Source: Monosporascus cannonballus (taxonomy: Eukaryota; Ascomycota; Sordariomycetes; Xylariales). From it: 64,000 bases of DNA. A model generated the notes under the pieces. It ran no database searches and was not told the origin of the DNA. It saw only the letters and a program-made list of their open reading frames with translations. The position numbers were made by a program, and so were the translations under genes. Shown here in pieces: positions 1 to 12,228 of this stretch (position 1 is the first letter of the stretch; the number at the start of each line of letters is the position of its first letter). The stretch covers positions 124,001-188,000 of the forward strand of contig QJNS01000092.1 of assembly GCA_004154925.1 (NCBI GenBank). The letters are read 5' to 3'.

Positions 1-1063
1 CTCCAATTAAACCCACTGCAGAATTCCCACTGCATGAAGATCCGATTGTGCGTCGTTCGATAGACTCGCCGTCGGGGCCTGACTGGAGGCCTAAGACTGC
101 CACTGCCTTGAACAAGCGGGCGACTTGGGCACCACGACAGGCGCAGCAGTCGAGTGGAGTCAAGCAGATCGCCAACGACTTCAAGCAGGGTCTGTGGACA
201 TTCGTAGAAGACCTCCGCCAAGCCACCGTAGGCGACGAGGCCGTAACAGGGAAATTCAACCGAACCTCTGACATGGCCCTGAGACTGAACAGAGACAACG
301 GCGACCAAGATACGATCCGAGCGCCGGCTACTAACCGCGGCCGCGTCCCCTTCCCAGTGGAGACGAGTTCAGAGACCAGTACACCTACAAAGTCTATTTC
401 TCCGTCCCCGGGCAGTTTCACCGACCGGGTGCAGCACAGGCGGACCACGTCCAAGGCGTCGGAAACGACTAAGTCGCGGAAACACTTCTCATGGACACCG
501 CTCACGTTCGACCAGTTTGACGATGACGACTGGTCCAACTGGGACACACCGACCAGCAAACAGTCGCGCTGGAGCGGCAGCACGGTGAACGGGGACATCA
601 TCCCTGCGATCTCTGAGAAATTGGATGAGACAGAGGCAACACTGTAAGGACGCACACCCACCCATCCATCACTCCGCTATTCACCCCTCCTGTCCCCCAC
701 CCCCTCCTCCCCGAACTGCTGTATGATCGGACGCGCAGGAGAGTAATTGACAGCACGGCCATCGTTTTCTAACCAGCAGACTGGGCAAACAGGAGACGCA
801 AGCGCTCCCACAGCGAGCTCCGATCCGCCTCGCAGTCCCCGAGCGCGCCTACCAGCCAGCCGACAACTTCGGCCACCGAAACGTCGCCCCCGCCCGCTAA
901 CAAGCTCGATGACCTGCCCCAGGCCCTCCTCCAACGCCTGTCCCCCGGCAACATCAAGCGGAGCGCCGCCGACTTCATGCGCGAGTGGGAGAAGAGCCTG
1001 TCGCCGCCGCCCGAGACCACGGCCTTTGAGGAGGCGCATGCCCACGCCAGCGCCGTGCCGTGA
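1..1063 (+). CDS. 3' part of a low-complexity fungal protein, DUF4048-like
   Basis: The reading frame is already open at base 1, so the start lies outside the window. Exon A runs to 643 and ends in a GTAAGG donor. Exon B is 793-1063; the acceptor AG at 791-792 keeps the frame, while the nearer AG at 778-779 does not. The visible part is about 304 residues, rich in Ser, Thr, Pro and charge, with a short ordered piece reading KQIANDFKQGLWTFVEDLRQ and a C-terminal piece reading ADFMREWEKSLSPPPE. No enzyme motif, signal peptide or membrane segment is visible. The ordered pieces resemble what I remember of the fungal DUF4048 family, whose function is unknown. The coding call is solid; the family name is a recollection that was not checked. 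Confidence 0.7.
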
Positions 1064-1547
1064 GGGTTGGGCGCATCCGCCGCCTCCTACTAACATAACT
1101 TGTGTCGCCTGATTACACGGCGATCGAGATCGAGGAGACTAGTGCAATCGCACAGATAATGCTACTTACCTAACGAGATGAGACGAAGGGTGCTTTCTTT
1201 GACTGGTTGCGGGTGTGTTTAGGGCTGTCTTATCTCCGCGTACAATAGAGACGGCGGACAGGGCACGGGATATCGCAACTAGTCAGTCTTGCGATATCAG
1301 ACTACTTACGCCAAAGGCATGCGCGCATCCTCATCATCCACTGCACGGTTCCAACGGCCAGAGTTACAGAGTCGGAAGCGACGAAAAGAGAGAACGAAGA
1401 CGATGGACGGGCTTGAAGTTTAAACGAAAATGGAAGATACCTGGCCATCTACGCGCCCAGATAACGATTTCACGGGCGCCTCGGAAAATGCTATACCATG
1501 CTGCCGCGACGAAGCGGATGTCGGGCGTTCATGGGCGGTCGGTCGGT

Positions 1548-1584
<37 letters not shown>

Positions 1585-2137
1585 CAGGAAGACCGGTAGA
1601 GGAGGGGGTTATGTACATACAGAACTAACGATAACGACGCCCATGACGAAGACAGTTCAATAAAGAATCGATGATGCAGATGCGGGACCAGGTATTTTGG
1701 TCTTGCAACGAGGGTGAATCATTCTTCTGTGTCGCGGGTTCTTTCCTCTACCCCCACCCGCTCTCCCCCACAGATTTCCCGTAAAATGTGCTGGGTACCG
1801 GAGTCGTGTGGGATTTCGTTTTTGTAGGCGTTTCCGCCCCCGATGATGGCTGGTTGCCAAAGTAGGTGAACCCGTATAAATCTCCTAGGTAACGCACCAC
1901 ACATACTCAGCAACTCATATGCAATGCTTGACTTCATTATTCAGAAAGGGGAATCGTTATCAATGTCGTTGTATTTCTATACGCATATGCAAGCGCTCCG
2001 AACTATACACGAACTACTGACGACTGCAGAGGCCCACTCATTCGTTCATCATCCATTGTGCAGGACCGCAATAGGGATGCCATTGACCACACTAGGCGCC
2101 CCCGAACGTCCGCCTCCATGAAAAGGGACGGCTTTCT
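1064..2137. other. intergenic region, convergent 3' ends
   Basis: This 1.1 kb spacer lies between two gene ends that point at each other. The only ordered structure seen is the tetranucleotide repeat listed separately. I see no supported gene; the small open frames here lack codon bias and neighbouring splice signals. Confidence 0.6.
1548..1583 (+). repeat. (CAGG)9 microsatellite
   Basis: Nine uninterrupted CAGG units, preceded by three GGTC units at about 1537-1548. It lies in noncoding sequence downstream of the first gene and should be length-polymorphic between isolates. Confidence 0.95.
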
Positions 2138-4470
2138 TTACTCATCCATCACCGACGCGAACTTGTCCAGCATCTCCTGCTGGATAGCCTCGTACTAGAA
2201 AGAAGATCGCCGAGTCAGTGTCATTCGCGTCTATGTGGTTAAAGGCAAAAAGTCTGCGGACGGAACACACATAGAAGCAGAAGCCGGAAGAACAAAGAAC
2301 GTACCTTCTTGGAGATGGCCTCCTCGCCCTCGCTCGGCAGCTCGAACTTGAGACTGCGGAGCTTGGCCTGGAGGTCGGCCGTGGCCTCGCGGACCTTTGC
2401 CCAGCTCTGACCCTGGGCGACGGCCTTCTGGGCCTCGTCGTTGAAGCCGACCATGAGCTTCATCATCCACTCCGTCTTCCAGAGCGGGCAGAACTGGTCG
2501 TAGTCCGAGTAGCCGTTCTGCTGCAGGAAGTCCTCCTTGATGAGCGTCGCCATGTCGAGCGTGATCTTGTCCGGGTCCGACAGCGCCGACTTGCCCACGA
2601 GCTGCACCACCTGGTCCAGCTCCTCCGAGTCCGACAGCAGCTGCTTGATGCGGTCGCGCGTCCGCGTGAACTCGGGGAAGTCCTTCTCGTACCACTTGTC
2701 CAGGATGTTGGTGTACTTGCTGTACGAAGCCGACGTGTTGATCGAAGGGAAGTGCTTCCGCTGGGCGAGCTTCTTGTCGAGACCCCAGAACACCTGCACG
2801 ATGTTCAGCGTCGAGGTCGTAACGGGATCCGAGAAATCACCGCCGGGCGGGCTGACGGCGCCGACGATGCTGACACTGCCCTCCCGCTCGGGCGAACCGA
2901 GACAGCTAGTCTTGCCCGCGCGCTCGTAGAAACTGGCCAGCTTTGAACCCAGGTAGGCAGGGTAACCCTGATCGGCAGGCATTTCACCGAGACGGCCGGA
3001 GATTTCACGAAGGGCTTCGGCCCATCGAGAGGTCGAGTCAGCCATCATGGCGACGTTCATTCCTTGATCACGGAAGTACTCGGCGACTGTGATACCGGTG
3101 TAGATGGAGGCTTCTCGCGCGGAGACGGGCATGTTGGAAGTATTGGCGATCAGGGTCGTTCGCTTCATGATGGGCTCCTTGCGCCCTTCGACGTCGATGG
3201 ACAGCTCTGGGAAATCCTTCAGCACTTCGGCCATTTCGTTACCTCGTTCGCCGCATCCGACGTAGACGATGACGTCGCTGTTGGAGAACTTGGACACGGA
3301 CTGGGAAATGACCGTCTTGCCACAGCCAAAAGCGCCAGGGATAGCGACGGTACCTCCCTGGACACTAGGGAATAGGGCGTCCAAGACTCTTTGGCCGACG
3401 ATGAAGGGCTTGTCTGCGGAGAGCTTCTCGGCCGTCGGTCGCGGTACGCGGACGGGCCAGGTCTGCATCATGCCGTAGCTAGTTGTCGTACCATCGAACT
3501 CGACCTCGAGGATCTTCTCATCGACAGTGTATTCGCCCTTGGGGGCAATCTTGGTAATGGTTCCCTTTGCGCGCGGCGGCAGCAGAATCTTGTGGACCTT
3601 GATGAAAGAATTCTCAAAGACAGTACCCCAGACATCACCGCCAGAGATGTGGTCGCCGACCTTGGCTGTAGGTGTGAATTCCCACTTCTTGGTTCGGTCG
3701 AGCGCAGGGATTTCAAGACCTCGGGGGATATAGATACTTTTTGACTGCTCGGAGATCTTCTCGAGAGGCCGCTCAATTCCATCGTAGATGTTGTGTAATA
3801 GACCCGGGCCGAGCTCGACGGAGAGGGGTTTGCCGGTACGTTGGACGGGGTCGCCGACAGTGACACCAGCTACGCACATGTTAGTTCCATGGACGACCGG
3901 CCGAGGGCGGCGAGGAGCTTGTCGTTAGACGCACCGGTTTCCTCGTAGACTTGAATAGTGGCTTGGTCGCCGGTGATACGAATGACTTCACCGACTAGGT
4001 TATCATGGCCGACTTTTACCTAGGATGTTGTCAGTAACGAAACCCACATTTGGAGTAAGGTTATGATGCACCATACAAGCTCGTACATGGCAACTCCCGT
4101 CATATCTTCGCCCACAACGACGGGACTAGACGGGAAGCATATTAGTTACCAGAAAACACGCATAGCGAGTGCCATCACAGCTAGCTGCGAAAGAGGGTTT
4201 TCGACGAACCCGGAGATCGAGTAGATCTTGCCTATAGTAGAACACCATTAGTTCGACCCAAGCGCAAAGATATGTGTACCAAGGGACAAGGACTGCATAC
4301 CAACACGATAGCCATTTTGCTGCTCTCCGTTCGTCTTGGCCGACTATTTTCGAGCATGTTAGCACAGGACATAATGCATCATCTATCTGAGCGCGGAGGC
4401 AGATCTTGGATCCCGATGCTGATCCCGACGGGTTTTGCGAGGGGAACAGATGCAAGCTTACCGCAGCCAT
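2138..4470 (-). CDS. vma1: V-type proton ATPase catalytic subunit A
   Basis: Catalytic, ATP-hydrolysing subunit of the V1 sector of the vacuolar proton pump; six copies of A and B form the peripheral head on the cytosolic side of vacuole and Golgi membranes. Exons in coding order: 4462-4470, 4301-4343, 4210-4231, 4077-4125, 3935-4019, 2305-3869, 2138-2194, giving 609 residues, the usual length. The Walker A loop GAFGCGKT sits near residue 243, followed by [14 protein letters not shown]. The N-terminal beta-barrel piece reads [15 protein letters not shown]. The start is the ATG at 4470, followed after nine bases by a GTAAGC donor; downstream ATGs would lose the conserved N-terminus. The last exon encodes the family C-terminus ending DKFASVMDE. 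No intein interrupts the Walker region, unlike budding yeast. The first exons are very short (9, 43, 22 and 49 bases), so automatic annotation may truncate this gene. Confidence 0.97.
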
Positions 4471-5765
4471 GTTGGGCGTCTGAATGTTCTGCTGGGGAGG
4501 GTCTGCAGCTAAAGAAAGAGATATGGTAGGGGTCGGGGGAGGGCGAAGAGAAGCTGAGGGCGACGAGGCGAGGGTTCCCGATGACGTTTCGGTTGTGGTT
4601 GTGGTTGGTGTTGATGATGAGGCTGGTGAAAGCACGGGACTCGCAGGCAGCGGTTGGTTGGCAGCTTGAGCTGTCTCCTCCAGTAACAGCAGCCTCTGGG
4701 CCTCCTTGGTGGGTGACGCAGTAGTTGCAGGTGCCCTGGCACTGGCACTGGCACCGAAGCCGACACTGGCGCTATCGCTGGAGCTGGGCCTGCTGGCACT
4801 GGTGCTTGCACCCCTAATCAGATCCACCAGCGACGGCCTGGCCTTTAAGGTTGGACGAAGCCCAAGCATGCAATGCAATTACCAGGTACCTACTAAGCAC
4901 CTAGGCACCTACCTATGTATAGGTAATGTAGGTAAGGGGTGCAATGATTGCTTGTAAACGAAACGAACTACGAAGTACAATTCAGTTGTCTGCCGCGCAG
5001 CGGAATTGATCAAGAGGGTAGGTAAGATTGGATCACGGTTTTCGAACATTTGCGACGCTGAGGTCAGAAGGTCAGCACGGCCGCGTGCTACGCTGCCCGT
5101 CCATTTAACACCGTGACACCCCTGAGGCCAAGTCGGCCCTGACTCGTTTCCAGGATCTGCATATTCAGATAACGAAGCTTGTGATCGGTATCTCCTAGCT
5201 TGACATAAACCCGCGTCTTGATTCCAATAATGCTATTAAAGATGTACGAAGATATGGAAGATCGTTATGATAATTGCAAAATAATAATCTAGCATGGTAA
5301 ATATATCCCTAAGACCACGCCTAACGTAATTAATTGATAACATATTCTTTATATCATCTTGCTTTTTAAGAAGCAGTTACGCAACCCATGGTCTCGAACC
5401 CTACCGAGTATGGTGGCCGGGAGCTATTCAAAGTTACGAAATTACCGAGTAGGGAGGTTTCCCAGGTTGCTATACACTCTGCCAGGGCCACAACTTGCGG
5501 ACTGGAAAAGAGGAGTACAGAATGCGGACTGACAAACACTTTATCCTTCTCGGCACAAGCAGGCTCTAAGCAAAAGAGCGAGTCACCTTTTATATCCAGT
5601 ATCTGTAATAGGGGAAACGAATAACAGAAACCCCAGCTAAGGATAATGCCTTCTTATTTACCTAAAATGGTAAATGCCTGGCTAATGACGTACTAGCAAA
5701 GGGTTATCGGTATATTGTATAAAGCGGGGTAGTAATACAATGTATCTATAGGGGTCGGTCGAGGT
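4471..5765. other. vma1 upstream region, becoming AT-rich
   Basis: The vma1 promoter and 5' leader should lie just above 4470. Sequence at 4890-4935 repeats the TAGGTA/TACCTA motif seen all over this window. From about 5220 to 5760 the sequence turns AT-rich and shows no usable open frame. I see no intact gene. Confidence 0.5.
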
Positions 5766-6978
5766 AGAGAACTATTATAACGAGAGCCTTTAGAGTACCG
5801 GTTGGTCTGTTGGCCAATGGAAGCTCGAACAGGCGATGTGATGTTTTCGTACCGTCTAAAATGACGGCTTTATAGTACTTGGTCTCACGGGTTTCCCAGC
5901 CTCTGATCTTCTTCCTCCGTACGTCGAGGCAGACGGACCGATATTGATCGAAAGCATGGGCCTGAAGGTAGAATAGGCGGTTAAGGAGAACCAGGGGGCT
6001 GTCGGGGAAGGCTGCCAGAAGAAGTGTGAAGCAGAAAGATGAGGCAACTTTCTGCGTGTACGCCTCGAGGCCGGGCGAAAGCTGCCTTATCCAGTCTTGG
6101 ATAGACTCGTATTGGCAGGAGACAGCGTTTAGCCCGTGCTTACAGTGATTCTCGAGGGCTCCGGGGCCGAGAATATCGACGGCCGCACGCAGGTCATTAT
6201 TGAGTGCCTCGCGGTTGTATACCAGTCGGCCGCCCCCTTGTCTCTCGCCATCGTTCTCTGCCTGTTGCGGATTGACGGCCGGTCTTTTCGCCGGCGATTC
6301 TGAGCTTTAGGTCTGAGACTATCGCTATATAGCCTTGATCAAGGCTTTCTCGACCCGACCAGCGAGAGAGAGGCCGTTGCGTAGCGTCATCAGCTTAACG
6401 TTCCGCCACCTTCTTGAATTCTTCCTGGCTGACCATGATTTTGACGTGGTCCCGCAAACAGTCGTCGAAGAACTTGCTGCTGATCTTCTCGCTGGTAGGT
6501 CTGACTTCGACCTCTTGATTCGCGAAGGGATCGGTTGGCAACTGGGGTGCTTTCAACGTCACTTGCTATATGAGTAGGTTCAAGAAGTTGTGATAGACAT
6601 AGCCTTCAAGAGCTTCCATACGGGAGCCAGCGAGATCGTTAATTCGCTCTCAATAATAATATCATGCTTGGATTCGAAGTTAATAATGGGATGTCGCTCT
6701 TTCGTGGCTTTTAAGGAACGATACGTGGCCTCCTAGCCAACTAATTTCGTTTCCGTATTCGAGATCATGTCCACGATGCCCTGAACCGGGCGCTGCAGGA
6801 CACTCAGGAAAGGCTCTTTGATCGGTGCGAGCATGAAACGACCTAGTTCCGACGCCAGTCTAAGGGGGCTTCGACCATAGCTCCCGCGAAGACTCCAGAT
6901 GTTGTCATCGGCCCTTTCTTCCACAGGACTGGTCTCCGATTGGCCCAGTCTGAGGGTTTGGGTTCGATTGTTCTCCAT
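5766..6978 (-). pseudogene. degenerate coding relic of unknown family
   Basis: Read on the minus strand, this stretch gives protein-like sequence broken by frameshifts and stops. From 6978 to about 6733 one frame is open and contains RFMLAPIKEPFLSVLQRPVQ. After a TAG it continues with YRSLKATKERHPIINFESKH, shifts frame near 6655 into INDLAGSRMEALEGYVYHNF, passes one more stop, and reads KISSKFFDDCLRDHVKIMVS. It shifts again near 6400 (TLRNGLSLAGRVEKALIKAI), meets a cluster of stops near 6310-6340, and then stays open for about 190 codons, with REALNNDLRAAVDILGPGAL and LLLAAFPDSPLVLLNRLFYL. I do not recognise the family. It could be a dead duplicate or the gene of a dead mobile element. The pattern of two or more frameshifts plus stops argues against a working gene with introns, though a few breaks could be unrecognised introns. 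Confidence 0.5.
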
Positions 6979-7312
6979 ACCAAATAAAGGGCTTGGAATT
7001 TTATGGAAGAGACTGATGACGATGACCCTTTCCCGAATGAATAAAGAAGAATCTCTGGCCTTGAAGTGAAATTCAGAGGATTCTTGGGGAGCAAACTATC
7101 TTGGACTAAGGTAATGATGAAGTGTGTGTCAAAGCGAATAACGAGACAAATGGGTTCCAGCTGCCAAAACATTCAGATGTAGTGCAAGACCGCACCTTCC
7201 TTAGAATTTGCAGTTCGTGGCTGATGGGTATTGTGTGAATTCATCGAATCACTTTCCCACAACCAAGGCGATACAGGTTTAACGACACGATAGCGACGCC
7301 ATTCTATGCCCC

Positions 7313-9727
7313 TCAAATCGCCGCCCCAGCCGTGATGATCATCCCCAGAACGCCCAGCGTATCCCTGATGATGGAGCTCTCGCACTCGTCCTCGCGGTCC
7401 TCCACGAACCCTAAGCTCCTCCAAGAGTCCGCGGAGACGCCCGCGATCTGGCCCCCGCGCCCAACAAGCCCGAGTCGCGAGCTCGGGCTAATGCAATTGT
7501 CCTGGGCGCGCGCGCCGCGGAGCCGGCAGATCTCGGCGGCGACGCAGTCGTCGGTGTCGCATGCGTCCGGGCGCCAGCCGCGCCTTTTGCGCGCCATGAA
7601 CGCCTCGAACGCCGTGGCATTGCGCTCGAGGGCCTCGGTGACGTTGTGCCAGAAGGCGGGGGTCAGCTCCGCGTCGGGCTTCTTCTCGCGTAGGGGCGCC
7701 AGGGGTGGCGAGACCAGCGGCCCGTACGTCTCGCGGGCCGAGTAGTACTTCATCCAGGTTGGGTTGGTCCGACGATGGAAGTCCGGGTCGCTCATGTTGG
7801 CGATGTACGTCGTGACGTCGAGGACGCCGAAGGTCACAGGGTCGACCTCGTAGACGCGGAAGGCCGGATGGCCTGAGGTGGGCGCCAGTGATGGTACGAC
7901 GTAAGACATGGCCGCCGCGTTCGAGAAGTTACGGTTCTCGTAATCGCTGTACGAGATCTGGAACTCGTCCTGGTGCGTGTGGCCTGGTGACGCGCCGGTT
8001 AGCTTTCCGGCCCCTTCGATAGGCCAGTTAACGTAGAAGGGGGAAGTAGGTAAAGGGACTTACCGAAGAACAGGGCCGCGATGGTCGACGAGTACCGGTT
8101 GATGATCTGGTCGAGGTAGTTGGACCCCTCGTGGAAAGTATCCCCGGAGCCCGGTGGCATGTGACCGATGATGTAGACGCGCTCGTCCGCTTTCTCCGCG
8201 GCGTCGAGCTCCGAGACGAGCCAGGCCAGCTGTCCGCTGGGGTCCGCCTCCATAGGTTCCTGATACAGCCAGAAGTTATGCCTGTAGTGCAGGTTCGTGT
8301 TGATCGAGATGATCCGCAGGTCCCCACCGGGGTACTTCACCGAGTACGCGCCGAAGTCCTTCGTCTCGGCGGCGGGGCCCGGTCCGATCCATCGGGACCA
8401 CGCAGACGATAGCAAGTCGTACACCCATTGCGCGCTGTCGCTGACTCCTTCCGGGGGATAAGAGTTCGTGGGTGATGACTCGTGGTTGCCGGCGGTGCCG
8501 TAGACGAACAGCCCCGCTTTGGACATCCGGTGGTAGGCACCCTTGATGTCGATCTTATTCTGGGCCTCTGTCGTGTTCCAGACGGCGTGGTCGACTATGT
8601 CACCCGTGAAGATGCTGAATGCCGCCTCTGGTACAGCGCTCTTGATGGCGGCATACATGCTCTCTTCTAAGCTGACGGGGACATCACACTTATGGTTCCC
8701 ATTTGGTCCTGCAGGGACATCATAGTCGCTTGAAGGATCGGTATCAGAATAATCCCTATCAACTTATTAGTGAAAAGCGAAGCCTAATTTATTCGACGTC
8801 GGATGAGAATGCAATGTTGTACGGGCCAGTATCGCAAGGAGCCCATAGCCAAGTAAAAGGATAATAATACTGCATAACCCGCATATATGATGATTCGCAC
8901 CAGGCTTAGGCTCGACTCACCTGCAACATATTGGTTTCGTGCAATTCGCATTCGAGCCCTCGACATAGAAAGGGTCGACATGGATGTCCGAGAAGTGGAT
9001 GATCTTCAACGGCTCGCGGCCGCTCGGCGGCGGGCCGCCCGAGTCCGGCTTCTTCGGGGACGGGAAGGGTATCTCCCGATGCTTGAACTCCGGGTAGGAG
9101 CAGAGCCCCATGGTGGCGGCGCAGAACAACCTCGAGGTCCGGGACCCTATCCTCATGTCCCGGAGGGCGCGAGCGACGATCGGGCCCTCCCGTGACACGG
9201 AGCCTTCGCAGACATCGTCGTCCTCGATCTATTACGCGCGAACGTGTGAGATACGGTCTCCGGAAGGCGGTTCGCTAGCTCCGCGTGACATGGGATACAT
9301 GCATGCAAAGTATTTATGCATACACGGAAGGGGGCCTCTTACTTGAAGACGCTTGCACGACGCCGTGACCACACCCACGAAGTCCTCGTCACCTTTTGTA
9401 GCAGAAGCCTTCAACCAGAGCAGGGCCGCCTAAAATAATCGACACAAACGGTGAGCCCTACAGCGCGGACCGGATACCTAGATCGGTCTATGAGGAAGGG
9501 AGACGAACTTCACAAAGAGCACAGCCCTGGAGGCCCCGAAAGTCCATGTCCGCTTCCATTCCCAGGCGCCCAAGATCAGCGAAAAGCCGTAGCACTTCGT
9601 CGTCCTGTTGCTCGGGGCTGGCCTGCACTAGAGGTTTCTGCGCCATCCGGCTCTCCCCATCTATCCATTCCCCGACTGCATGGCGCGCGAGCGCCAGCGC
9701 GGTCACAGCGCACGTCGCGGCACGCAT
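7313..9727 (-). CDS. secreted acid sphingomyelinase-type phosphodiesterase
   Basis: Predicted to hydrolyse sphingomyelin-like or related phosphodiester lipids in an acidic compartment or outside the cell. Exons in coding order: 9509-9727, 9343-9429, 8921-9228, 8064-8755, 7313-7983; 658 residues. It begins with a signal peptide (about residues 1-19). A saposin-B-like cysteine-bearing segment (GLQGCALCEA, then VTASCKRLQ, then DVCEGSV) fills roughly residues 63-115. The calcineurin-like metallophosphatase core carries the metal ligands in order: DIHVDP at 183, GDIVDH at 256, GNHE at 294, GHMPPG at 402 and GHTH at 436. This saposin-plus-phosphatase layout is that of acid sphingomyelinases. The last 15 residues are hydrophobic, which could be a GPI signal or simply a tail. 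The true substrate in this fungus is not shown by the sequence. Two donors are weaker GT sites (GTTCGT at the first intron). Confidence 0.92.
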
Positions 9728-10837
9728 GCTTACTTCTTACTTAACCTGTCGAAAATCGCAATCAATCCCTAGCAGGCACCCACTTCACCAAATCGCGGAG
9801 GAGCAGGAATAGAAAGAAGATGCAAAAGCCGATATCGATTTACGGGTAGAAAAGAGCCTCACTGGTCGAGCTTTTGTAGCTAGGTACGTCAGAAACTCAG
9901 AAACGTATAGCAAGAACGCGAAGAGACGCCATTTGACACAACTTTGAAGCAAGTCCAGAATTATGTCAGTCCGATCCTCTATCCTGCACGGTGCGCAATG
10001 GGTCGCTGACGCCAGAGTCCATGGGCCGAATGATCGCGGCTTATGTAGGCCGGATATTGACCTACTGCCGCGTCTGCCGGTTCGAAAGTCGTCCAGGATG
10101 GTGGGACGACGTCATTGCTGGTAGATACTTAGCCGGTGAGATTTCCCGCTCGGAGATATCGGAGATTTTTTTCATTGTGGAGTCCGTGGCTGGGGTCTTT
10201 CGCATTCCGCACGGACATAGTAGAAGGCCTAGTACAGGGTTGGTAAATAAGGGCTAGAGCTATGAGGTTCCAGGACAAGCGAAGTAATTAACGTTAGGTA
10301 GTAAAGTGATTAACCAACCGAAGGTTTTACACCATCTCACCACTATGAGCCATTTCATACGTTCAGCTAGTGCGTGGCCGAGATTATTGAATTGAGATTG
10401 AGTGACTCTAAGAAGCCGTCGAATTTTCATACACCTTTTGACGAGTAGATAGAGAGTAGCGATGCATATGGTTCTATGAACCCCTCTTTTGCTTTTTTCT
10501 CTTTCGCTAGACGTGATACAATGTTACCGCCCAATGAAGCCGACAGAGAGAGAGACTGGAACACTCAACTCCTCGGTTGGATATCTCACCCCGCCGTGTA
10601 ACGCCGGAATAACGAAACCCCTGCACACTTGATAGGTTGGAACTTCGGGAGGATAAGACTGCCGACTTATCGCTCAAGGCACTGTCATCGTCCGTATTCA
10701 TAGTCCCCAACGTCCAGACCACTCGATTTCCGCACACCACGGTTCTCTTACCCATTGCGATCTCGTCGTCGATCCATCAAATACGCGCCGGCCTCTAATG
10801 CACCCAAAGGCCCGGTCAGGGGCTAAATGCAACCATT
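9728..10837. other. intergenic, no supported gene
   Basis: This 1.1 kb spacer holds the promoter of the sphingomyelinase-like gene (reading away to the left) and the 3' flank of the ACT-domain gene. A few open frames of up to 88 codons are present, but none has coding character I would defend. Confidence 0.5.
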
Positions 10838-12228
10838 TTACCGGTCCTCAACGAGGAGTGGTTTTAGGATTTCCAGCGCTTTCATAGATTGCTCGTGGGG
10901 GAGGATTACCGCGCCGGCCCTGGCGGTGGAAAGGTAGGACAGCTCACCGCCGACGCCCGTTTCGACCATGTTCATCTCGGCCACGAGCTTCCCCGCGACA
11001 CCCGACACGATACCCGTCGCCTCCAGGGGAAGGTTGCCGAGGTCAAGGAATATGGGGACCAGGTCACCGTCCGTGTCGCCGACCAAGGAATCGCCAAAGG
11101 CGTGGAGAATGGTCTTGTCCATTAACAATGATGGGGCGTCCTCCTGTGCGAGGGTAATGGAGAGGAACCTCGGCTGCGTCGCGAGAACCGAGATAAGGCT
11201 GGTGTAGAGTTTCGTGTCCACCTCGTCAAGCCAATCCTTCCGATGGCCACCGCCGCCATTCGATCTACTGCGGGACTGGCGGCCGATGCTGTCAACGAAT
11301 TGCGACTGGTCGCGGCCAGCGCACTGCACGAGGCTAAGACCGGGCTCGATGTACGGCGTGACATTTCGTTTCTTCAACAGCTCAAACGCCCGTCTCTGCA
11401 GTTCGTCGACGGTGGACGGCGGAGGCGTCGGCGGAGGTTCGCTACTTTGGCTTCTACTCCGACCGTGAGACATGGCATTTGGTGAGACGAAAGCCGATAT
11501 GTCTTCAGAGAACTCGAAGTTTCGCGCGAGTAATGCCTGCACGACCGTTTTCCGGTCCTTGTCGGGAACGAGGATAAAATCCGAGTAATACGTCGTGATG
11601 AAGAAAATAGGGACACCTGACATGGCGAGAGGGGAAGTCAGCTCCATAACCCGACTTCCTGCGTCCATGCCGGCGCTGATGACCGAGAGAATCAAGTAGG
11701 TGTCTTTCGATATCGTGACCCTATTCCCCGCGTCCCGGGGGAGCCGTTTAATAGACGGCTCAAATACATTTTTAGCCCAGTTGCTATGACAGACCACCGA
11801 GCACTCGACGGGCGTTATGCTGATATTCAAGAACCCGTGCTTATCGTCGACGCTCACGCCATTGTGTCCATTGGTAGGAAACCAGTCGATCCCACCGTGT
11901 GGCAGGAGAACCTGGGCTATGGGCTGAAAGAAGGACGAATACAGGTCTAGTGGAATGTATATAAGGCTGAAGGTCCCATCCTAGACACGACCCTGTTAGT
12001 AAAAAATAACCCACTCGATATCCTTGAATTTTGTACGTAATCGGTTGCCTCGTATGCCTGCGGCTGGAATGTCGCACAAAGACGGCCCCGCAATTTGCAA
12101 GTGATTGCCTCCATCATCGTGACATTGACTAACAGAGGTGTAGATAAAACAGCACCGAGTTGGACGCGAGTCCTAGAGATCTGGAATTGGGGCAAAAGAC
12201 TTACGAGGAATGATATTTGGGCGTTCAT
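10838..12228 (-). CDS. CASTOR-like ACT-domain protein
   Basis: Fungal protein with paired ACT-type ligand-binding folds. The family resembles animal CASTOR arginine sensors, but the fungal members have no settled function, so amino-acid sensing is inference. Two exons: 12205-12228 (eight codons, MNAQISFL, with a GTAAGT donor) and 10838-11980; 388 residues. The splice joins MNAQISFL to DGTFSLIYIPLDLYSSFFQP, which restores a continuous N-terminal fold. The first ACT half spans about residues 65-150 (TYLILSVISAGMDAGSRVME, then FILVPDKDRKTVVQALL). A Ser/Pro-rich linker follows at about 155-175. The second half ends in GAVILPHEQSMKALEILKPL. There is no signal peptide or membrane segment, so it is probably cytosolic. 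The 224-base intron contains open frames that could mislead gene callers. Confidence 0.85.

Noticed and set aside
3310..3360. possible intein in the vma1 Walker region, as in budding yeast
   Set aside because: GAFGCGKT continues directly into TVISQ with no insertion.
4126..4878. 250-codon open frame, minus strand
   Set aside because: It runs through vma1 introns and promoter; the real exons there use other frames joined by splice sites.
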